From assembly GCA_017538105.1 (NCBI GenBank), contig JAFYJN010000032.1, forward strand, positions 62,001 through 126,000: a stretch of 64,000 bases of DNA, read 5' to 3'. The notes beneath the pieces are model-generated. The model saw only the letters and a program-made list of their open reading frames with translations, searched no databases and was not told where the DNA came from. Below are positions 16,578 through 25,575 of the stretch, one piece after another. A program made the position numbers and the translations under genes. Numbering within the stretch: the stretch's first letter is position 1; the number at the start of each line of letters is the position of its first letter. Source of the stretch: Prevotella sp. GTDB taxonomy: Bacteria > Bacteroidota > Bacteroidia > Bacteroidales > Bacteroidaceae.

Positions 16578-18164
16578 ATGAAAACAATGATATATTCAGT
16601 ATTCGCACTCATGCTGTCAGCCACTGCGCTGACGGCATGCAGCGACGACGACTTTGGTCCAGATCCCGCTCGTGACTGGGCTGGTACCACATCCGTTTTC
16701 ACCCCTACCGATGATGCAGGTTTCAACACTTACTACATGCCCGCCATCGGACGCTGTGGCGATCCTATGCCCTTCTACGATCAGAAAGCTGGCGAGTTCA
16801 AGGTGCTCTACCTTCAGGAGTACGACAACAACGGCCCCTGCTACCATCCCTATTGGGGTGTCGCCACTAATGACGGTGCAACATATACCTCCCTTGGAGA
16901 AGTCCTCCCCACTGGCACCAGCACCGCCCAGCAGGATGCCTCCCTCGGCACAGGTTGCGCCATCTTCAATGAGAAGGATGGTCTCTACTACATCTACTAC
17001 ACGGGCTACAACGTCCTCCTTCCCAACCATGAGGTCGTAATGCGCGCAACCTCGCCCGACTTCAAGACATGGACCAAAGACCCCGTCTGGGCTCTTAAAG
17101 GCACTGAATACGGCTACGATGCCAACAACTTCCGTGATCCGCAAATCTTCACCGCTGATGACGGCCTCTACCACATGGTTGTCGCCAGCAAGCTACGCTT
17201 CGCCGAATTCAAAAGCTCAGATTTGAAGAACTGGGAACATGTCGGCAGCTTCCCAATGATTTGGGATCGCATGTGCGAGTGTCCAGACATCTTCAAAATG
17301 GGTGACTGGTGGTATCTCGTATATAGCGAAGGATTTAAAGCTAACTGGAGCCGCAAGGTGAAGTATATGATGGCTCCTACCTTCGATGCCCTAAAAGCTT
17401 GTTTCAACGACCCGGGTGCCAATTGGCCGAAGGACGGCCATGAAGGTGTACTGGACAGCCGTGCCTTCTACGCCGCAAAAACCGCCACGAACGGAACTGA
17501 CCGCCTTATCTGGGGATGGACTCCCTACCGTACTGGTGCCACTATCCACGACCGCAACATCAATGTCGGTGCAGGGGACGGCAACGAACCCAACTGGTCT
17601 GGTGCCCTGGTCTGTCACAGGATTATCCAACACTCCGATGGTACTCTCACCCTTGGTGCCGTTCCAGCAATGACCAACAAATATAATAAGGAACAATCTG
17701 TTTCTGTTATGGCTTCCAATGGCTATAATAGTGGTACTTTGAGTGGTGACGATGCTTATGTTCTCTATAACCGTCTCGGCACTTGCAATCATATCTGTTT
17801 CACTGTGAAAACTTCGAACAATTGGGATAAGTTTGGCATTTCCTTCGTTCGTGGCACAGACTCGAAGAAATATTACACCCTCGTTGTTAATCCCGAATGG
17901 GAAGACGGGCGCAAGGTGAATTTCGAGCAAGAGGGTGAGGATGGCAAGGGGTTCATAGAAGCTGCTGATGGTTACAACTTCGCCCGTCCTGCCGACAACA
18001 TCTACAACATCGATATATACACCGATAATAGCGTTTTAGTCATGTACATCAACGATGTCTGTGCCTATACACAACGCATCTACGGCATCCAGAAAAATTG
18101 CTGGAGCATCAACAACTATGGTGGGTCTATCACTGTCAGCAATGTGAGAGTATTCCAACAATAA
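16578..18164 (+). CDS. Surface GH32 fructanase (likely endo-acting) lipoprotein
   Basis: The 528-aa protein has lipobox LTAC (Cys21). The GH32 catalytic triad is visible: nucleophile Asp62 in GRCGDPMPFYD (a variant of the usual WMNDPN), the transition-state stabiliser in FRDPQ (Asp187), and the acid/base Glu234 in MCECPD. The C-terminal half is a beta-sandwich-like domain (YYTLVVNPEWEDG, VLMYINDVCAYTQRIYG). Lipidation and the altered nucleophile loop match BT1760, the surface endo-levanase, so it probably cuts long fructan into importable pieces. Levan versus inulin preference cannot be read from sequence. It starts 7 bp after the previous gene. Confidence 0.9.
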   Translation: MKTMIYSVFALMLSATALTACSDDDFGPDPARDWAGTTSVFTPTDDAGFNTYYMPAIGRCGDPMPFYDQKAGEFKVLYLQEYDNNGPCYHPYWGVATNDGATYTSLGEVLPTGTSTAQQDASLGTGCAIFNEKDGLYYIYYTGYNVLLPNHEVVMRATSPDFKTWTKDPVWALKGTEYGYDANNFRDPQIFTADDGLYHMVVASKLRFAEFKSSDLKNWEHVGSFPMIWDRMCECPDIFKMGDWWYLVYSEGFKANWSRKVKYMMAPTFDALKACFNDPGANWPKDGHEGVLDSRAFYAAKTATNGTDRLIWGWTPYRTGATIHDRNINVGAGDGNEPNWSGALVCHRIIQHSDGTLTLGAVPAMTNKYNKEQSVSVMASNGYNSGTLSGDDAYVLYNRLGTCNHICFTVKTSNNWDKFGISFVRGTDSKKYYTLVVNPEWEDGRKVNFEQEGEDGKGFIEAADGYNFARPADNIYNIDIYTDNSVLVMYINDVCAYTQRIYGIQKNCWSINNYGGSITVSNVRVFQQ

Positions 18165-18204
18165 ATAAAACTATTTGTTGTCAGTACAAGATTGTATTCA
18201 GGAT

Positions 18205-18295
18205 AACATTTCTTGCATAAATGTTACTAAGAACGATAATTGACAGAAAATGCAACAGAAATGACAGTACATTTACTGAAAAACAAATATTTTTG
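18205..18295 (+). promoter_or_regulatory. Internal promoter of the periplasmic GH32-transporter-kinase operon
   Basis: The -7 box TATTTTTG lies at 18288-18295. Upstream are ATGTTAC (18221-18227), part of an inverted repeat AACATTT-7nt-AAATGTT (18205-18225), and GAACGATAATTG (18231-18242). Both words occur in the susC promoter, so the second half of the locus is probably induced by the same regulator. Confidence 0.6.
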
Positions 18296-18323
18296 CAGCA
18301 GATAGTAAACTAAAAACCTAATA

Positions 18324-20000
18324 ATGACAATGGTAAAAAGACTAATTGCAATAATGGCTTTGGCGGTTTCGGTTGCCGGAGGTGTCTGTAAGGCTCAAAC
18401 AATAGTGCCACAGGCTTGTGAGCAAAGCATCATCACACCGAATAGTGAGGGTCGCTACCTATGGTTGCCCATCGAGGAAAAAGCACCGGAAGGCAAGGTA
18501 CAGGTTATTGTCAATGGAGTGCTACAGATAGAGCAGAATGTGCGCATGGCCCGCGAACAGGTGGACTACTATGTGGCACTGGATATCCAACCTTATCAAG
18601 GCAAAGGCTCATTACAGGTGTGCATGCAGAATGTGCCGACAGGCAGTGTATGTTTCTCGAAGTTGACACAGAACGACAATGCCGACTTTGCACTCATCAA
18701 TGAACACTACCGGCCGCTGTATCACCACACACCTAAACGTGGATGGATGAACGACCCAAACGGGATGTTTTATAAAGATGGCAAATGGAACCTCTATTAC
18801 CAATACAATCCCTACGGCTCCATGTGGGGTAACATGCACTGGGGGCACTCAACTTCGACCGATCTTATCCACTGGAAAGATGAGGGCATTGCATTAGCTC
18901 CTGATGTATGGGGCACAATGTTCAGCGGGTCGTGCGTAGTGGAAAAAAATACAGTCGTTGCGATGTACACTGCAAGCCGCCCCACCCCATTTGGCGGTGA
19001 TGTCCAAGCACAATGTCTGGCATATTCAACCGATGATGGACTGACATTCAAAAAGTATGAAGGCAATCCCGTTTTAACGGCTGAAGACAAGGACTTCCGT
19101 GACCCCAAAGCATTTTGGAACGAAGAAGCCAAGGTGTGGAACCTCATCCTTGCTGCCGGGCAGGAAATGCGCATCTACACTTCGCATGACCTGAAAACAT
19201 GGCAATATGAAAGTTCGTTCGGCAAAGAATACGGCAACCACGGCGGAGTGTGGGAATGCCCCGACCTTTTCAAGATCGACGGCAAATGGGTGCTCATCTG
19301 TAACATCAACCCAGGCGGTACCTTCGGCGGTTCGGCCACCCAATATTTCATTGGTGACTTCGATGGCAAGCGGTTTACCTGTGAATCGATGCCGAAGGTG
19401 ACGAAATGGCTCGATTATGGCAAAGACCATTATGCCACTGTCTCGTTCTACAACGCACCGGAAAACCGTCGAGTGGTGTTGGCATGGATGTCGAACTGGC
19501 AATATGCCAACCAAGTACCAACACAACAGTTCCGTTCAGCCAACTCCATTCCCCGCGACCTTGGACTATTTCAAGACGGCGAAGAGACATACGTGAGCGT
19601 TATTCCCTCGAAGGAAATGCTGGCTGTGCGTGGTGCCAAACAAAAAGAACCGACTGAGGCATGCGAGATTGTGGTGGACGTGAAGGGGACGATGGAACTG
19701 ACTCTCTCAAATAAGAAAGGCGAAAAAGTGGTGATGGTTTATGATGCACAGAAACAGACATTTTCCATGGATCGCACCCAAAGTGGACAAATCGATTTTA
19801 GCGAAGCTTTCCCCTGTGTGACCACGGCTCCCACCCATGGTGCTATCAAACAACTCCGCATCTTCGTTGACCATTGCAGCATCGAGGCTTTCACCGCCGA
19901 TGGTAAAATGGCCATGACCAATCTCGTTTTCCCCACGGAATCATATAGTATACTAAAAGTAAAAGGTGGCAAGGCCACCATCTATAACATTGAACATTAA
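18324..20000 (+). CDS. Periplasmic GH32 exo-fructanase / invertase-type enzyme
   Basis: The 558-aa protein has a cleavable signal (residues 1-25, ending CKAQ) and no lipobox. An N-terminal beta domain of DUF4980 type (about 26-125) precedes a classic GH32 five-blade domain: GWMNDPNGMFY with nucleophile Asp144, DFRDPKAFW (RDP at 259-261) and VWECPDLF (acid/base Glu311). The C-terminal sandwich ends IFVDHCSIEAFTADG. It should release fructose from imported fructo-oligosaccharides in the periplasm, as BT1759/BT3082-type enzymes do. The start could also be Met3 (18330). It has its own promoter and is followed by the transporter after 5 bp. Confidence 0.92.
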   Translation: MTMVKRLIAIMALAVSVAGGVCKAQTIVPQACEQSIITPNSEGRYLWLPIEEKAPEGKVQVIVNGVLQIEQNVRMAREQVDYYVALDIQPYQGKGSLQVCMQNVPTGSVCFSKLTQNDNADFALINEHYRPLYHHTPKRGWMNDPNGMFYKDGKWNLYYQYNPYGSMWGNMHWGHSTSTDLIHWKDEGIALAPDVWGTMFSGSCVVEKNTVVAMYTASRPTPFGGDVQAQCLAYSTDDGLTFKKYEGNPVLTAEDKDFRDPKAFWNEEAKVWNLILAAGQEMRIYTSHDLKTWQYESSFGKEYGNHGGVWECPDLFKIDGKWVLICNINPGGTFGGSATQYFIGDFDGKRFTCESMPKVTKWLDYGKDHYATVSFYNAPENRRVVLAWMSNWQYANQVPTQQFRSANSIPRDLGLFQDGEETYVSVIPSKEMLAVRGAKQKEPTEACEIVVDVKGTMELTLSNKKGEKVVMVYDAQKQTFSMDRTQSGQIDFSEAFPCVTTAPTHGAIKQLRIFVDHCSIEAFTADGKMAMTNLVFPTESYSILKVKGGKATIYNIEH

Positions 20001-20005
20001 TCATT

Positions 20006-21166
20006 ATGTCAAAATCAAATAAGTTCGCGATTATCTCGGTCATGCTCTGCTTCTTCTGCATGGGCTTCGTCGACTTGGTGGGTATTGCATCCAACTACGT
20101 CAAGGAAGACCTGCACCTGAACGACTCCACGGCCAATATTTTCCCGTCGCTTGTATTTTTCTGGTTCCTCATCTTCAGTGTTCCCACAGGTATGCTGATG
20201 AACAAGATAGGCCGCAAGAAAACTGTTTTACTCTCGTTGGTGGTGACCCTCATATCACTGCTACTGCCTCTCTTCGGCGAAAGTTTCGGCATCATGTTGG
20301 TGGCTTTCTCCTTACTCGGCATTGGTAATGCGCTCATGCAGACATCGCTCAATCCTCTGGTGTCGACCGTGTTGGGTGGAGGAAATTTGGCGTCGACCCT
20401 GACCTTCGGACAATTTATCAAGGCCATTGCCTCATTCATCGCTCCCTATTTAGCCATGTGGGGTGCCACACGGATCATCCCCTCCTTGGGATACGATTGG
20501 CGCATCCTTTTCGCCATCTTCCTCGTGGTAGGTGCTTTAGCCACACTTTGGCTGGCCGTCACACCCATTAAGGAAGCACCCATTGAGGGCAAGCCCTCCA
20601 CTTTCGTCGAATGTTTCAAACTATTGGGCAAGCCTGTCGTCCTGCTCTCTTTTCTAGGCATTATGTGCCATGTGGGCATCGATGTGGGCACAAACACAAC
20701 AGCTCCAAAAATCCTGATAGAACGACTGGGGATGACGCTCAACGATGCCGCCTTCGCCACAAGTCTCTATTTCATCTTCCGAACCATTGGATGCCTGACA
20801 GGTTCGTTCTTCCTACGCGTGATGAACAACCGCACATTCTTTGTCATCAGCGTGGTGATGATGGCTCTCTCGATGTGCGGACTGTTTTTCGGTACCGAAA
20901 AATGGATGCTCTATACTGCTATCGCTCTCGTTGGATATGGCAACTCCAACATCTTCTCCATCTGTTTCGCACAGGCCCTCACATCGATGCCTCAGAAACA
21001 GAACGAGGTAAGCGGCCTGATGATCATGGGACTGTTTGGCGGCACAGTGTTCCCCTTGCTGATGGGCTTTGCCAGCGATGCCATCGGACAGGCCGGTGCC
21101 GTGCTCGTCATGGCTGTAGGCGTACTTTACCTTTTCACTTACATCAAACAACTAAAAACTGCATAA
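20006..21166 (+). CDS. MFS sugar transporter (FucP/FHS-like), likely fructose importer
   Basis: The 386-aa membrane protein has 12 hydrophobic segments. It has MFS loop motifs such as GMLMNKIGRKKTVLLS after segment 2 and GIGNALMQTSLNPLVSTVLGG in segment 4, the latter resembling the FHS (fucose-galactose-glucose-proton symporter) branch. It lies between the periplasmic GH32 and fructokinase, the position of the BT1758 inner-membrane fructose importer. It should move fructose released in the periplasm into the cytoplasm. The gap to the kinase gene is 4 bp. Confidence 0.88.
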   Translation: MSKSNKFAIISVMLCFFCMGFVDLVGIASNYVKEDLHLNDSTANIFPSLVFFWFLIFSVPTGMLMNKIGRKKTVLLSLVVTLISLLLPLFGESFGIMLVAFSLLGIGNALMQTSLNPLVSTVLGGGNLASTLTFGQFIKAIASFIAPYLAMWGATRIIPSLGYDWRILFAIFLVVGALATLWLAVTPIKEAPIEGKPSTFVECFKLLGKPVVLLSFLGIMCHVGIDVGTNTTAPKILIERLGMTLNDAAFATSLYFIFRTIGCLTGSFFLRVMNNRTFFVISVVMMALSMCGLFFGTEKWMLYTAIALVGYGNSNIFSICFAQALTSMPQKQNEVSGLMIMGLFGGTVFPLLMGFASDAIGQAGAVLVMAVGVLYLFTYIKQLKTA

Positions 21167-21170
21167 CTTC

Positions 21171-22064
21171 ATGAAAACAAAACGTTATATCGTAGGACTC
21201 GGAGAAGCCCTCTGGGATGTCCTTCCCGAAGGAAAAAAACTGGGTGGCGCCCCCGCCAACTTCGCCTATCATGCCGGCGCATTCTTAGGAATGGACAACA
21301 CACTGGCCATCAGTGCATTGGGTGAAGACAAACTGGCCGAAGAAACCATTGATGCTCTCAAGGAGCATGAATTGAACTACCTAATGCCACGGGTTCCCTA
21401 CCCCACAGGCACCGTGCAAGTGCAACTCGATGAGCAGGGCATACCAACCTATGACATCAAAGAGAACGTGGCGTGGGACAATATCCCTTTCAACGACGAT
21501 ATCAAGGCCGTAGCCAAGAACTGCCGTGCCGTGTGTTTCGGCTCATTAGCTCAGCGCAATGTGGTGTCGCGCGAGACCATCAAAGCATTTCTCGACAACA
21601 CGCCCAACGACTGCATGAAAATTTTCGACATCAACCTGCGGCAGCAATTCTACACCAAGGAAGTGATACAAGAAGCCATGCGCCGCTGCAACATCCTCAA
21701 GATCAACGATGAAGAATTGGTTCTCATCGGGCGTATGTTCGGCTATCCCGGACTTGACATAGAAAACAAATGTTGGCTCATCTTGGGGAAATATAACCTC
21801 GACATGTTGGTGCTTACTTGTGGAACCAACGGCTCCTATGTGTTCACACCAGGACAGATGTCATTCCAAGAGACACCCAAGGTGGAAGTAGCCGATACGG
21901 TGGGTGCCGGCGACTCGTTCACGGGTTCGTTCTGTGCCGCCATCCTCAATGGTAAACCAGTCTCCGAGGCACACAAACTGGCTGTTGAGGTGAGTGCCTT
22001 TGTTTGTACGCAAAATGGTGCCATGCCTATGGTTCCAAAAGAGTTATTGGCCAAAGGTAATTAA
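21171..22064 (+). CDS. Fructokinase (PfkB/ribokinase family)
   Basis: The 297-aa enzyme has the N-terminal GLGEALWDVLPEGKKLGGAPANF, typical of fructokinases, and the C-terminal ATP/anion-hole motif DTVGAGDSFTGSF with catalytic Asp. It phosphorylates imported fructose to fructose-6-phosphate for glycolysis. It is last in the fructan operon and is followed by a strong terminator. It corresponds to BT1757 in position and family. Confidence 0.92.
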   Translation: MKTKRYIVGLGEALWDVLPEGKKLGGAPANFAYHAGAFLGMDNTLAISALGEDKLAEETIDALKEHELNYLMPRVPYPTGTVQVQLDEQGIPTYDIKENVAWDNIPFNDDIKAVAKNCRAVCFGSLAQRNVVSRETIKAFLDNTPNDCMKIFDINLRQQFYTKEVIQEAMRRCNILKINDEELVLIGRMFGYPGLDIENKCWLILGKYNLDMLVLTCGTNGSYVFTPGQMSFQETPKVEVADTVGAGDSFTGSFCAAILNGKPVSEAHKLAVEVSAFVCTQNGAMPMVPKELLAKGN

Positions 22065-22126
22065 TCTCTATATCATCATAATAATTTCTTAGGTTATTTT
22101 CACATAGCATTTTCATTAGGTTAGAA

Positions 22127-22159
22127 CCAAGTCGTGGTAACATCACGACTTGGCTTTTT
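22127..22159 (+). terminator. Rho-independent terminator of the fructan operon
   Basis: CCAAGTCGTG (22127-22136) pairs perfectly with CACGACTTGG (22144-22153) across a 7-nt loop, followed by CTTTTTC. It lies 63 bp after the fructokinase stop. Confidence 0.88.
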
Positions 22160-22169
22160 CGTAATTTTA

Positions 22170-22201
22170 CTTGGCGGATAAAAAAAAACAATCTACTTTT
22201 G
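22170..22201 (+). promoter_or_regulatory. Promoter of the Fur-family gene
   Basis: A TTG-type -33 (22171-22173), 20-nt spacer and TACTTTTG at 22194-22201 precede the start codon at 22282 by about 80 nt. Confidence 0.55.
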
Positions 22202-22281
22202 CAAAACAATAATCAGGTTATTCCAAGAAAACCAAGGAATTACAAGACTATTTAGATTTCCCATAGAAAAGACCATTAAAA

Positions 22282-22716
22282 ATGAAAGACGAGGAATTTT
22301 TCCTGCATAAACTGGAGCATCGCGACATCAAGCCCACGGCCACGCGCCTGCTCATCCTGCGCGAGATGTACCGCGGCGACGAGACGGTGTCGCTGCCTGA
22401 ACTGGAACGGCTGTTGCCGACCATCGACAAATCGACCATCTCGCGCACACTGACGCTCTTTCTGCTGCACCGTCTCATCCATGCCGTGGACGACGGCTCG
22501 GGCTCGCTGAAATATGCCGTGTGTGCCGATGATTGCGACTGCACGGTAGATGACGAGCACACCCATTTCTTCTGCACTGCCTGCCGCCGCACGTTCTGCC
22601 TGAAGCACCTGCAGGTGCCTGTGGTGCCACTGCCCGACGGGTTCGTACTGGAAAGTGTGAACTATGTGCTCAAGGGGCTGTGCCCAGAGTGTTCGGAGAA
22701 GAGAAATCGGCCCTGA
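22282..22716 (+). CDS. Fur-family metal-responsive transcriptional regulator
   Basis: The 144-aa protein has an N-terminal winged helix (IKPTATRLLILREMY, LLPTIDKSTISRTLTLFLLHRL) and a C-terminal dimer domain. The latter has the Fur zinc-site signature HTHFFCTACRRTFC and a second CPEC near the end. This is the family of Fur, Zur and PerR; the metal specificity is not readable. It has its own promoter. Its last 47 bp overlap, tail to tail, the end of dusB on the other strand. Confidence 0.9.
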   Translation: MKDEEFFLHKLEHRDIKPTATRLLILREMYRGDETVSLPELERLLPTIDKSTISRTLTLFLLHRLIHAVDDGSGSLKYAVCADDCDCTVDDEHTHFFCTACRRTFCLKHLQVPVVPLPDGFVLESVNYVLKGLCPECSEKRNRP

Positions 22717-23677
22717 CTTTTTCCAAGATACCTAATAATTCGTCGCAGGTGGTGGCGCGGAGGAAAGCGATGCGCGTCTGCCGGAAATTGGGTATGCCTT
22801 TGAATATCGGACTGGCCGCCAAGTGACGGCGTGTGTGCAGGATGCCCCGATATTCGTCGATGCGCTCCACATTGATGCGCAACTGTTCTTCCAACACATC
22901 CAGTTTCCACCCGAAATCCATCGTCTCGTCGGCTGGGCGACCATCCAAATAATCACGTATCTCCTTGAAAATCCACGGACGGCCGAAGGTGGCCCTGCCC
23001 ACCATCACGCCATCCACGCCATAACGGTCGAAAGCCATCTTCGCCTCTTCGGGCGAGGTGATATCGCCGTTGCCGATGATCGGGATATGGATGCGCGGGT
23101 TGTTCTTCACCTCACCGATGAGGGTCCAGTCGGCCTCGCCCGTATACATCTGCGAACGGGTACGGCCATGGATGGTGAGGGCCTGGATACCACAGTCCTG
23201 CAACCGCTCCGCCAAGTCGGTGATGATGAGGTCGGTCTTGTCCCACCCCAGGCGTGTCTTCACCGTGACGGGCACCTTCACCGCCTTTACCACCTCCCGC
23301 GTGATGTCGAGCAGCAGGGGGATATTACGCAGCATGCCCGCACCGGCACCCTTGCCCGCCACTTTCTTCACCGGACAGCCGAAATTGAGGTCAATCACGT
23401 CGGGACGGGCCTGTTCAACGATTTTCGCCGCCTCGACCATGCTCTCCACGTCGCGTCCGTAGATCTGTATGCCCACGGGGCGTTCCTCGTCGCTGATGGT
23501 GAGCTTGTTCACCGTGCTCTTGATGGAGCGCACCAGTGCCTCGGCGCTCACGAATTCGGTATATACCATCGAGGCGCCATAACGTTTACACAGATGGCGA
23601 AATCCTATGTCGGTGACATCCTCCATCGGTGCCAACAACACTGGCTTGTCGCCCAAATCTATTGTTCCTATTTTCAT
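22670..23677 (-). CDS. dusB: tRNA-dihydrouridine synthase B
   Basis: The 335-aa flavoenzyme reduces uridine in the tRNA D-loop. Motifs include LLAPMEDVTDIGFR at the N-terminus, DLNFGCPVKKV with the catalytic Cys, KTRLGWD, LTIHGRTRSQMY and IPIIGNGDITS. I start at 23677 (MKIGTIDLG); the open frame continues upstream to 23737, but only through repeat sequence. The 3' end overlaps the Fur-family gene by 47 bp in opposite orientation. Confidence 0.93.
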   Translation of the reverse strand: MKIGTIDLGDKPVLLAPMEDVTDIGFRHLCKRYGASMVYTEFVSAEALVRSIKSTVNKLTISDEERPVGIQIYGRDVESMVEAAKIVEQARPDVIDLNFGCPVKKVAGKGAGAGMLRNIPLLLDITREVVKAVKVPVTVKTRLGWDKTDLIITDLAERLQDCGIQALTIHGRTRSQMYTGEADWTLIGEVKNNPRIHIPIIGNGDITSPEEAKMAFDRYGVDGVMVGRATFGRPWIFKEIRDYLDGRPADETMDFGWKLDVLEEQLRINVERIDEYRGILHTRRHLAASPIFKGIPNFRQTRIAFLRATTCDELLGILEKVRADFSSPNTLGTAP

Positions 23678-23684
23678 TTGTTCA

Positions 23685-23848
23685 GAAGTGAGAGGTGAGG
23701 GGTGAGAGATATGCAAGGGGCAAGGAGCAAGGGGCAAGGAGCAAGAGATATGCCAGCAGGGTAATGGCTTAACTCCTTAACTTCTTAACTACTGTCGTTT
23801 GCTCGCTTGGGACTCCCCTCCCTAGGGGAGGGGTCGGGGGTGGGTATC
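23685..23848 (+). repeat. Composite repeat block between dusB and dprA
   Basis: In order: GTGAGAGGTGAGGGGTGAGAG (23688-23708), GGGGCAAGGAGCAAG copies (23716-23745), a 46-bp segment from GAGATATGCCAGC to CTTCTTAACT (23745-23790), and a hairpin repeat CCCCTCCCTAGGGGAGGGG with GGTGGGTATC edge (23816-23848). The 46-bp segment recurs inverted at 25035-25088 on the other side of dprA. The last bases TC of the final repeat are part of the dprA stop codon. Confidence 0.9.
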
Positions 23849-24974
23849 AACTAATCAAATGATACATTCCTCCGGCGAGCGTCCGCACCACCCCTTTCAT
23901 TTCCATCTCGAAGAGGATGGCCGTGAGCCGATGGACGGGCAGACCCGTCTGCACCGAGAGCATGTTTACCTGCAGGTCGTTCTGACGGGATAGCACCTCC
24001 GCCACCTGACGCTGCTCCTCGGTGAGGTCAGGAAAGAGTTCCCGTTGTATGCCTTCCTGCTGGGCTTTCACCAGTTGGGCATCCTCCTCCCAACCCATGG
24101 CTTTCACGAAGTCGGCGGCATCAGTGATCAAGGCCGCGCCATTGTCGCGGATGAGGTGGTTGCAACCCTCGGAATAGGTGTCGCCCACCCTACCGGGGAA
24201 GGCGAACACGTCGCGTGCGTAGCCGCGCGCTATCTCCGCCGTTATCAGACTGCCGCCATGAGCCGCCGATTCCACCACGATGCAGGCATCGGCCATGCCC
24301 GCCACGATACGGTTGCGGCGCACGAAATTGATTTTGTCGGCATTGGTGGCCGTCATAAACTCCGTGAGTAGTCCGCCCTGTCTCACCATGGCATTGGCCG
24401 TCTCGCGGTGGCGCGAAGGGTATAGGTCATCGAGGCCGTGGGCCAGCACGCCCACCGTCTCATAGCCACACTGAAGGGCCTGCCGATGGGCATTGATATC
24501 TACGCCATAGGCCAGACCGCTCACCACGAGCACCTGGGGACACACCGTCCGCAGTTCGGCCATGAACTTCCTGATGAGATCCTGCGCATAGGCGGTGCAC
24601 CGCCGCGTGCCCACCATGCAGATGACACGTCGTTGGTTCAGGTTCGCCGTACCCTTGTAATAGAGCACCAGCGGGGCGTCGTCGCATTCCTTCAGCCGTT
24701 GCGGGTAAAAAGGCTGGTCGGGTGTCAGCGGCAGTATGTCGTGGTTGGCGCAGAATGTCAACTCCTCCTCAGCACGGCGCAGGGCAGCATCCAAGCCTTG
24801 CAACCCTTCTTCAAAACGTGTCGACACGTCGGGCAGTACATCCCGCAGATGTCCCTTGTTTTCGATGATGGCAGAAGCACTACCCAACGCAGCATACAGC
24901 TGGTTGAGTGCTGCCGGCCTGAAATGGCTAAGCCGTGTCAGCGCCATGGCATGGAGTATTTCCTGGGAATCCAT
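23847..24974 (-). CDS. dprA: DNA-processing protein DprA (Smf)
   Basis: The 375-aa protein has the Rossmann-like DprA core: VGTRRCTAYAQ, VSGLAYGVDINAHRQAL, AHGLDDLYPSRH, GLLTEFM and RRNRIVAGMADACIVVES. A C-terminal winged-helix domain ends at MYHLIS. DprA binds incoming single-stranded DNA and loads RecA during transformation. The stop codon TGA (TCA at 23847-23849 on the plus strand) overlaps the edge of a GC-rich repeat. The gene lies between inverted copies of a roughly 50-bp repeat. Confidence 0.93.
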   Translation of the reverse strand: MDSQEILHAMALTRLSHFRPAALNQLYAALGSASAIIENKGHLRDVLPDVSTRFEEGLQGLDAALRRAEEELTFCANHDILPLTPDQPFYPQRLKECDDAPLVLYYKGTANLNQRRVICMVGTRRCTAYAQDLIRKFMAELRTVCPQVLVVSGLAYGVDINAHRQALQCGYETVGVLAHGLDDLYPSRHRETANAMVRQGGLLTEFMTATNADKINFVRRNRIVAGMADACIVVESAAHGGSLITAEIARGYARDVFAFPGRVGDTYSEGCNHLIRDNGAALITDAADFVKAMGWEEDAQLVKAQQEGIQRELFPDLTEEQRQVAEVLSRQNDLQVNMLSVQTGLPVHRLTAILFEMEMKGVVRTLAGGMYHLIS

Positions 24975-25034
24975 TTTTTGAAGGAAATAATTAATGATTT
25001 ATTTACGGGAACCTAGGCAAATTTCTTGCCCAGA

Positions 25035-25180
25035 AGTTAAGAAGTTAAGGAGTTAAGGAGTTAAGCCATTACCCCGCTGGCATATCTCTCACCCCTCACC
25101 TCTCACCCCTTAACGCACCCTCCCTTGGGGAGGGCCGGGGTGGGTATTCATGTCCCTTTGGGAGGGTCGGGGTGGGTACT
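25035..25180 (-). repeat. Composite repeat block downstream of the thioesterase gene, inverted partner of 23745-23790
   Basis: AGTTAAG to TATCTC (25035-25088) is the reverse complement of the segment at 23745-23790, with one extra GGAGTTAA unit. Next come CTCACCCCTCACCTCTCACC (25087-25107) and two hairpin repeats ending GGTGGGTATT (25144 region) and GGTGGGTACT (25180). The last copy stops 5 bp from the thioesterase stop codon. Confidence 0.88.
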
Positions 25181-25185
25181 AGAAT

Positions 25186-25575
25186 CTACAGCAACAATTC
25201 ATCGTATAGGCTCTCGCGCACCAGTTTACCATGGTCCATCACCACCAGATCGACAGTGCTACGGAAACAGAGCACGTTGTCGCCCTCGCGGAACAGGTCC
25301 TGCTGGAACACGAATTTCACGCCTTGCTTGCTGACAGCCAAGCGCGAGATAAACACATCGTCGCAGCGCAGGGGCACCTTGTACTGCATGGTCATGCGGG
25401 CCACCACGGCATCCAGTCCCCGCTCGTGCATCTTGGCGAAGCTCACGCCCTTGCTCTTGAGGAACAGGTGGCGTGTATGCTCGATATAATGCAGGTAATT
25501 GGCATTGTTGACAATGCCTTCGATATCGCACTCGTAATCGCGCACTTCCAGGCGCGTCTCAAAATCGTAAGTCAT
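25186..25575 (-). CDS. Acyl-CoA thioesterase, 4HBT/YbgC-like hotdog fold
   Basis: The 129-aa protein has the 4HBT signature region: VRDYECDIEGIVNNANYLHYIEHTR, in which the conserved Asp of the YbgC group (usually D-x-x-G-x-V) appears as D-I-E-G-I-V. A beta-rich remainder follows (MTMQYKVPLRCDDV, FQQDLFREGDNVL). Members hydrolyse acyl-CoA thioesters; the natural substrate is unknown. Its start overlaps the stop of the upstream DUF2851 gene by 4 bp (ATGA), so translation is likely coupled. Confidence 0.87.
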   Translation of the reverse strand: MTYDFETRLEVRDYECDIEGIVNNANYLHYIEHTRHLFLKSKGVSFAKMHERGLDAVVARMTMQYKVPLRCDDVFISRLAVSKQGVKFVFQQDLFREGDNVLCFRSTVDLVVMDHGKLVRESLYDELLL

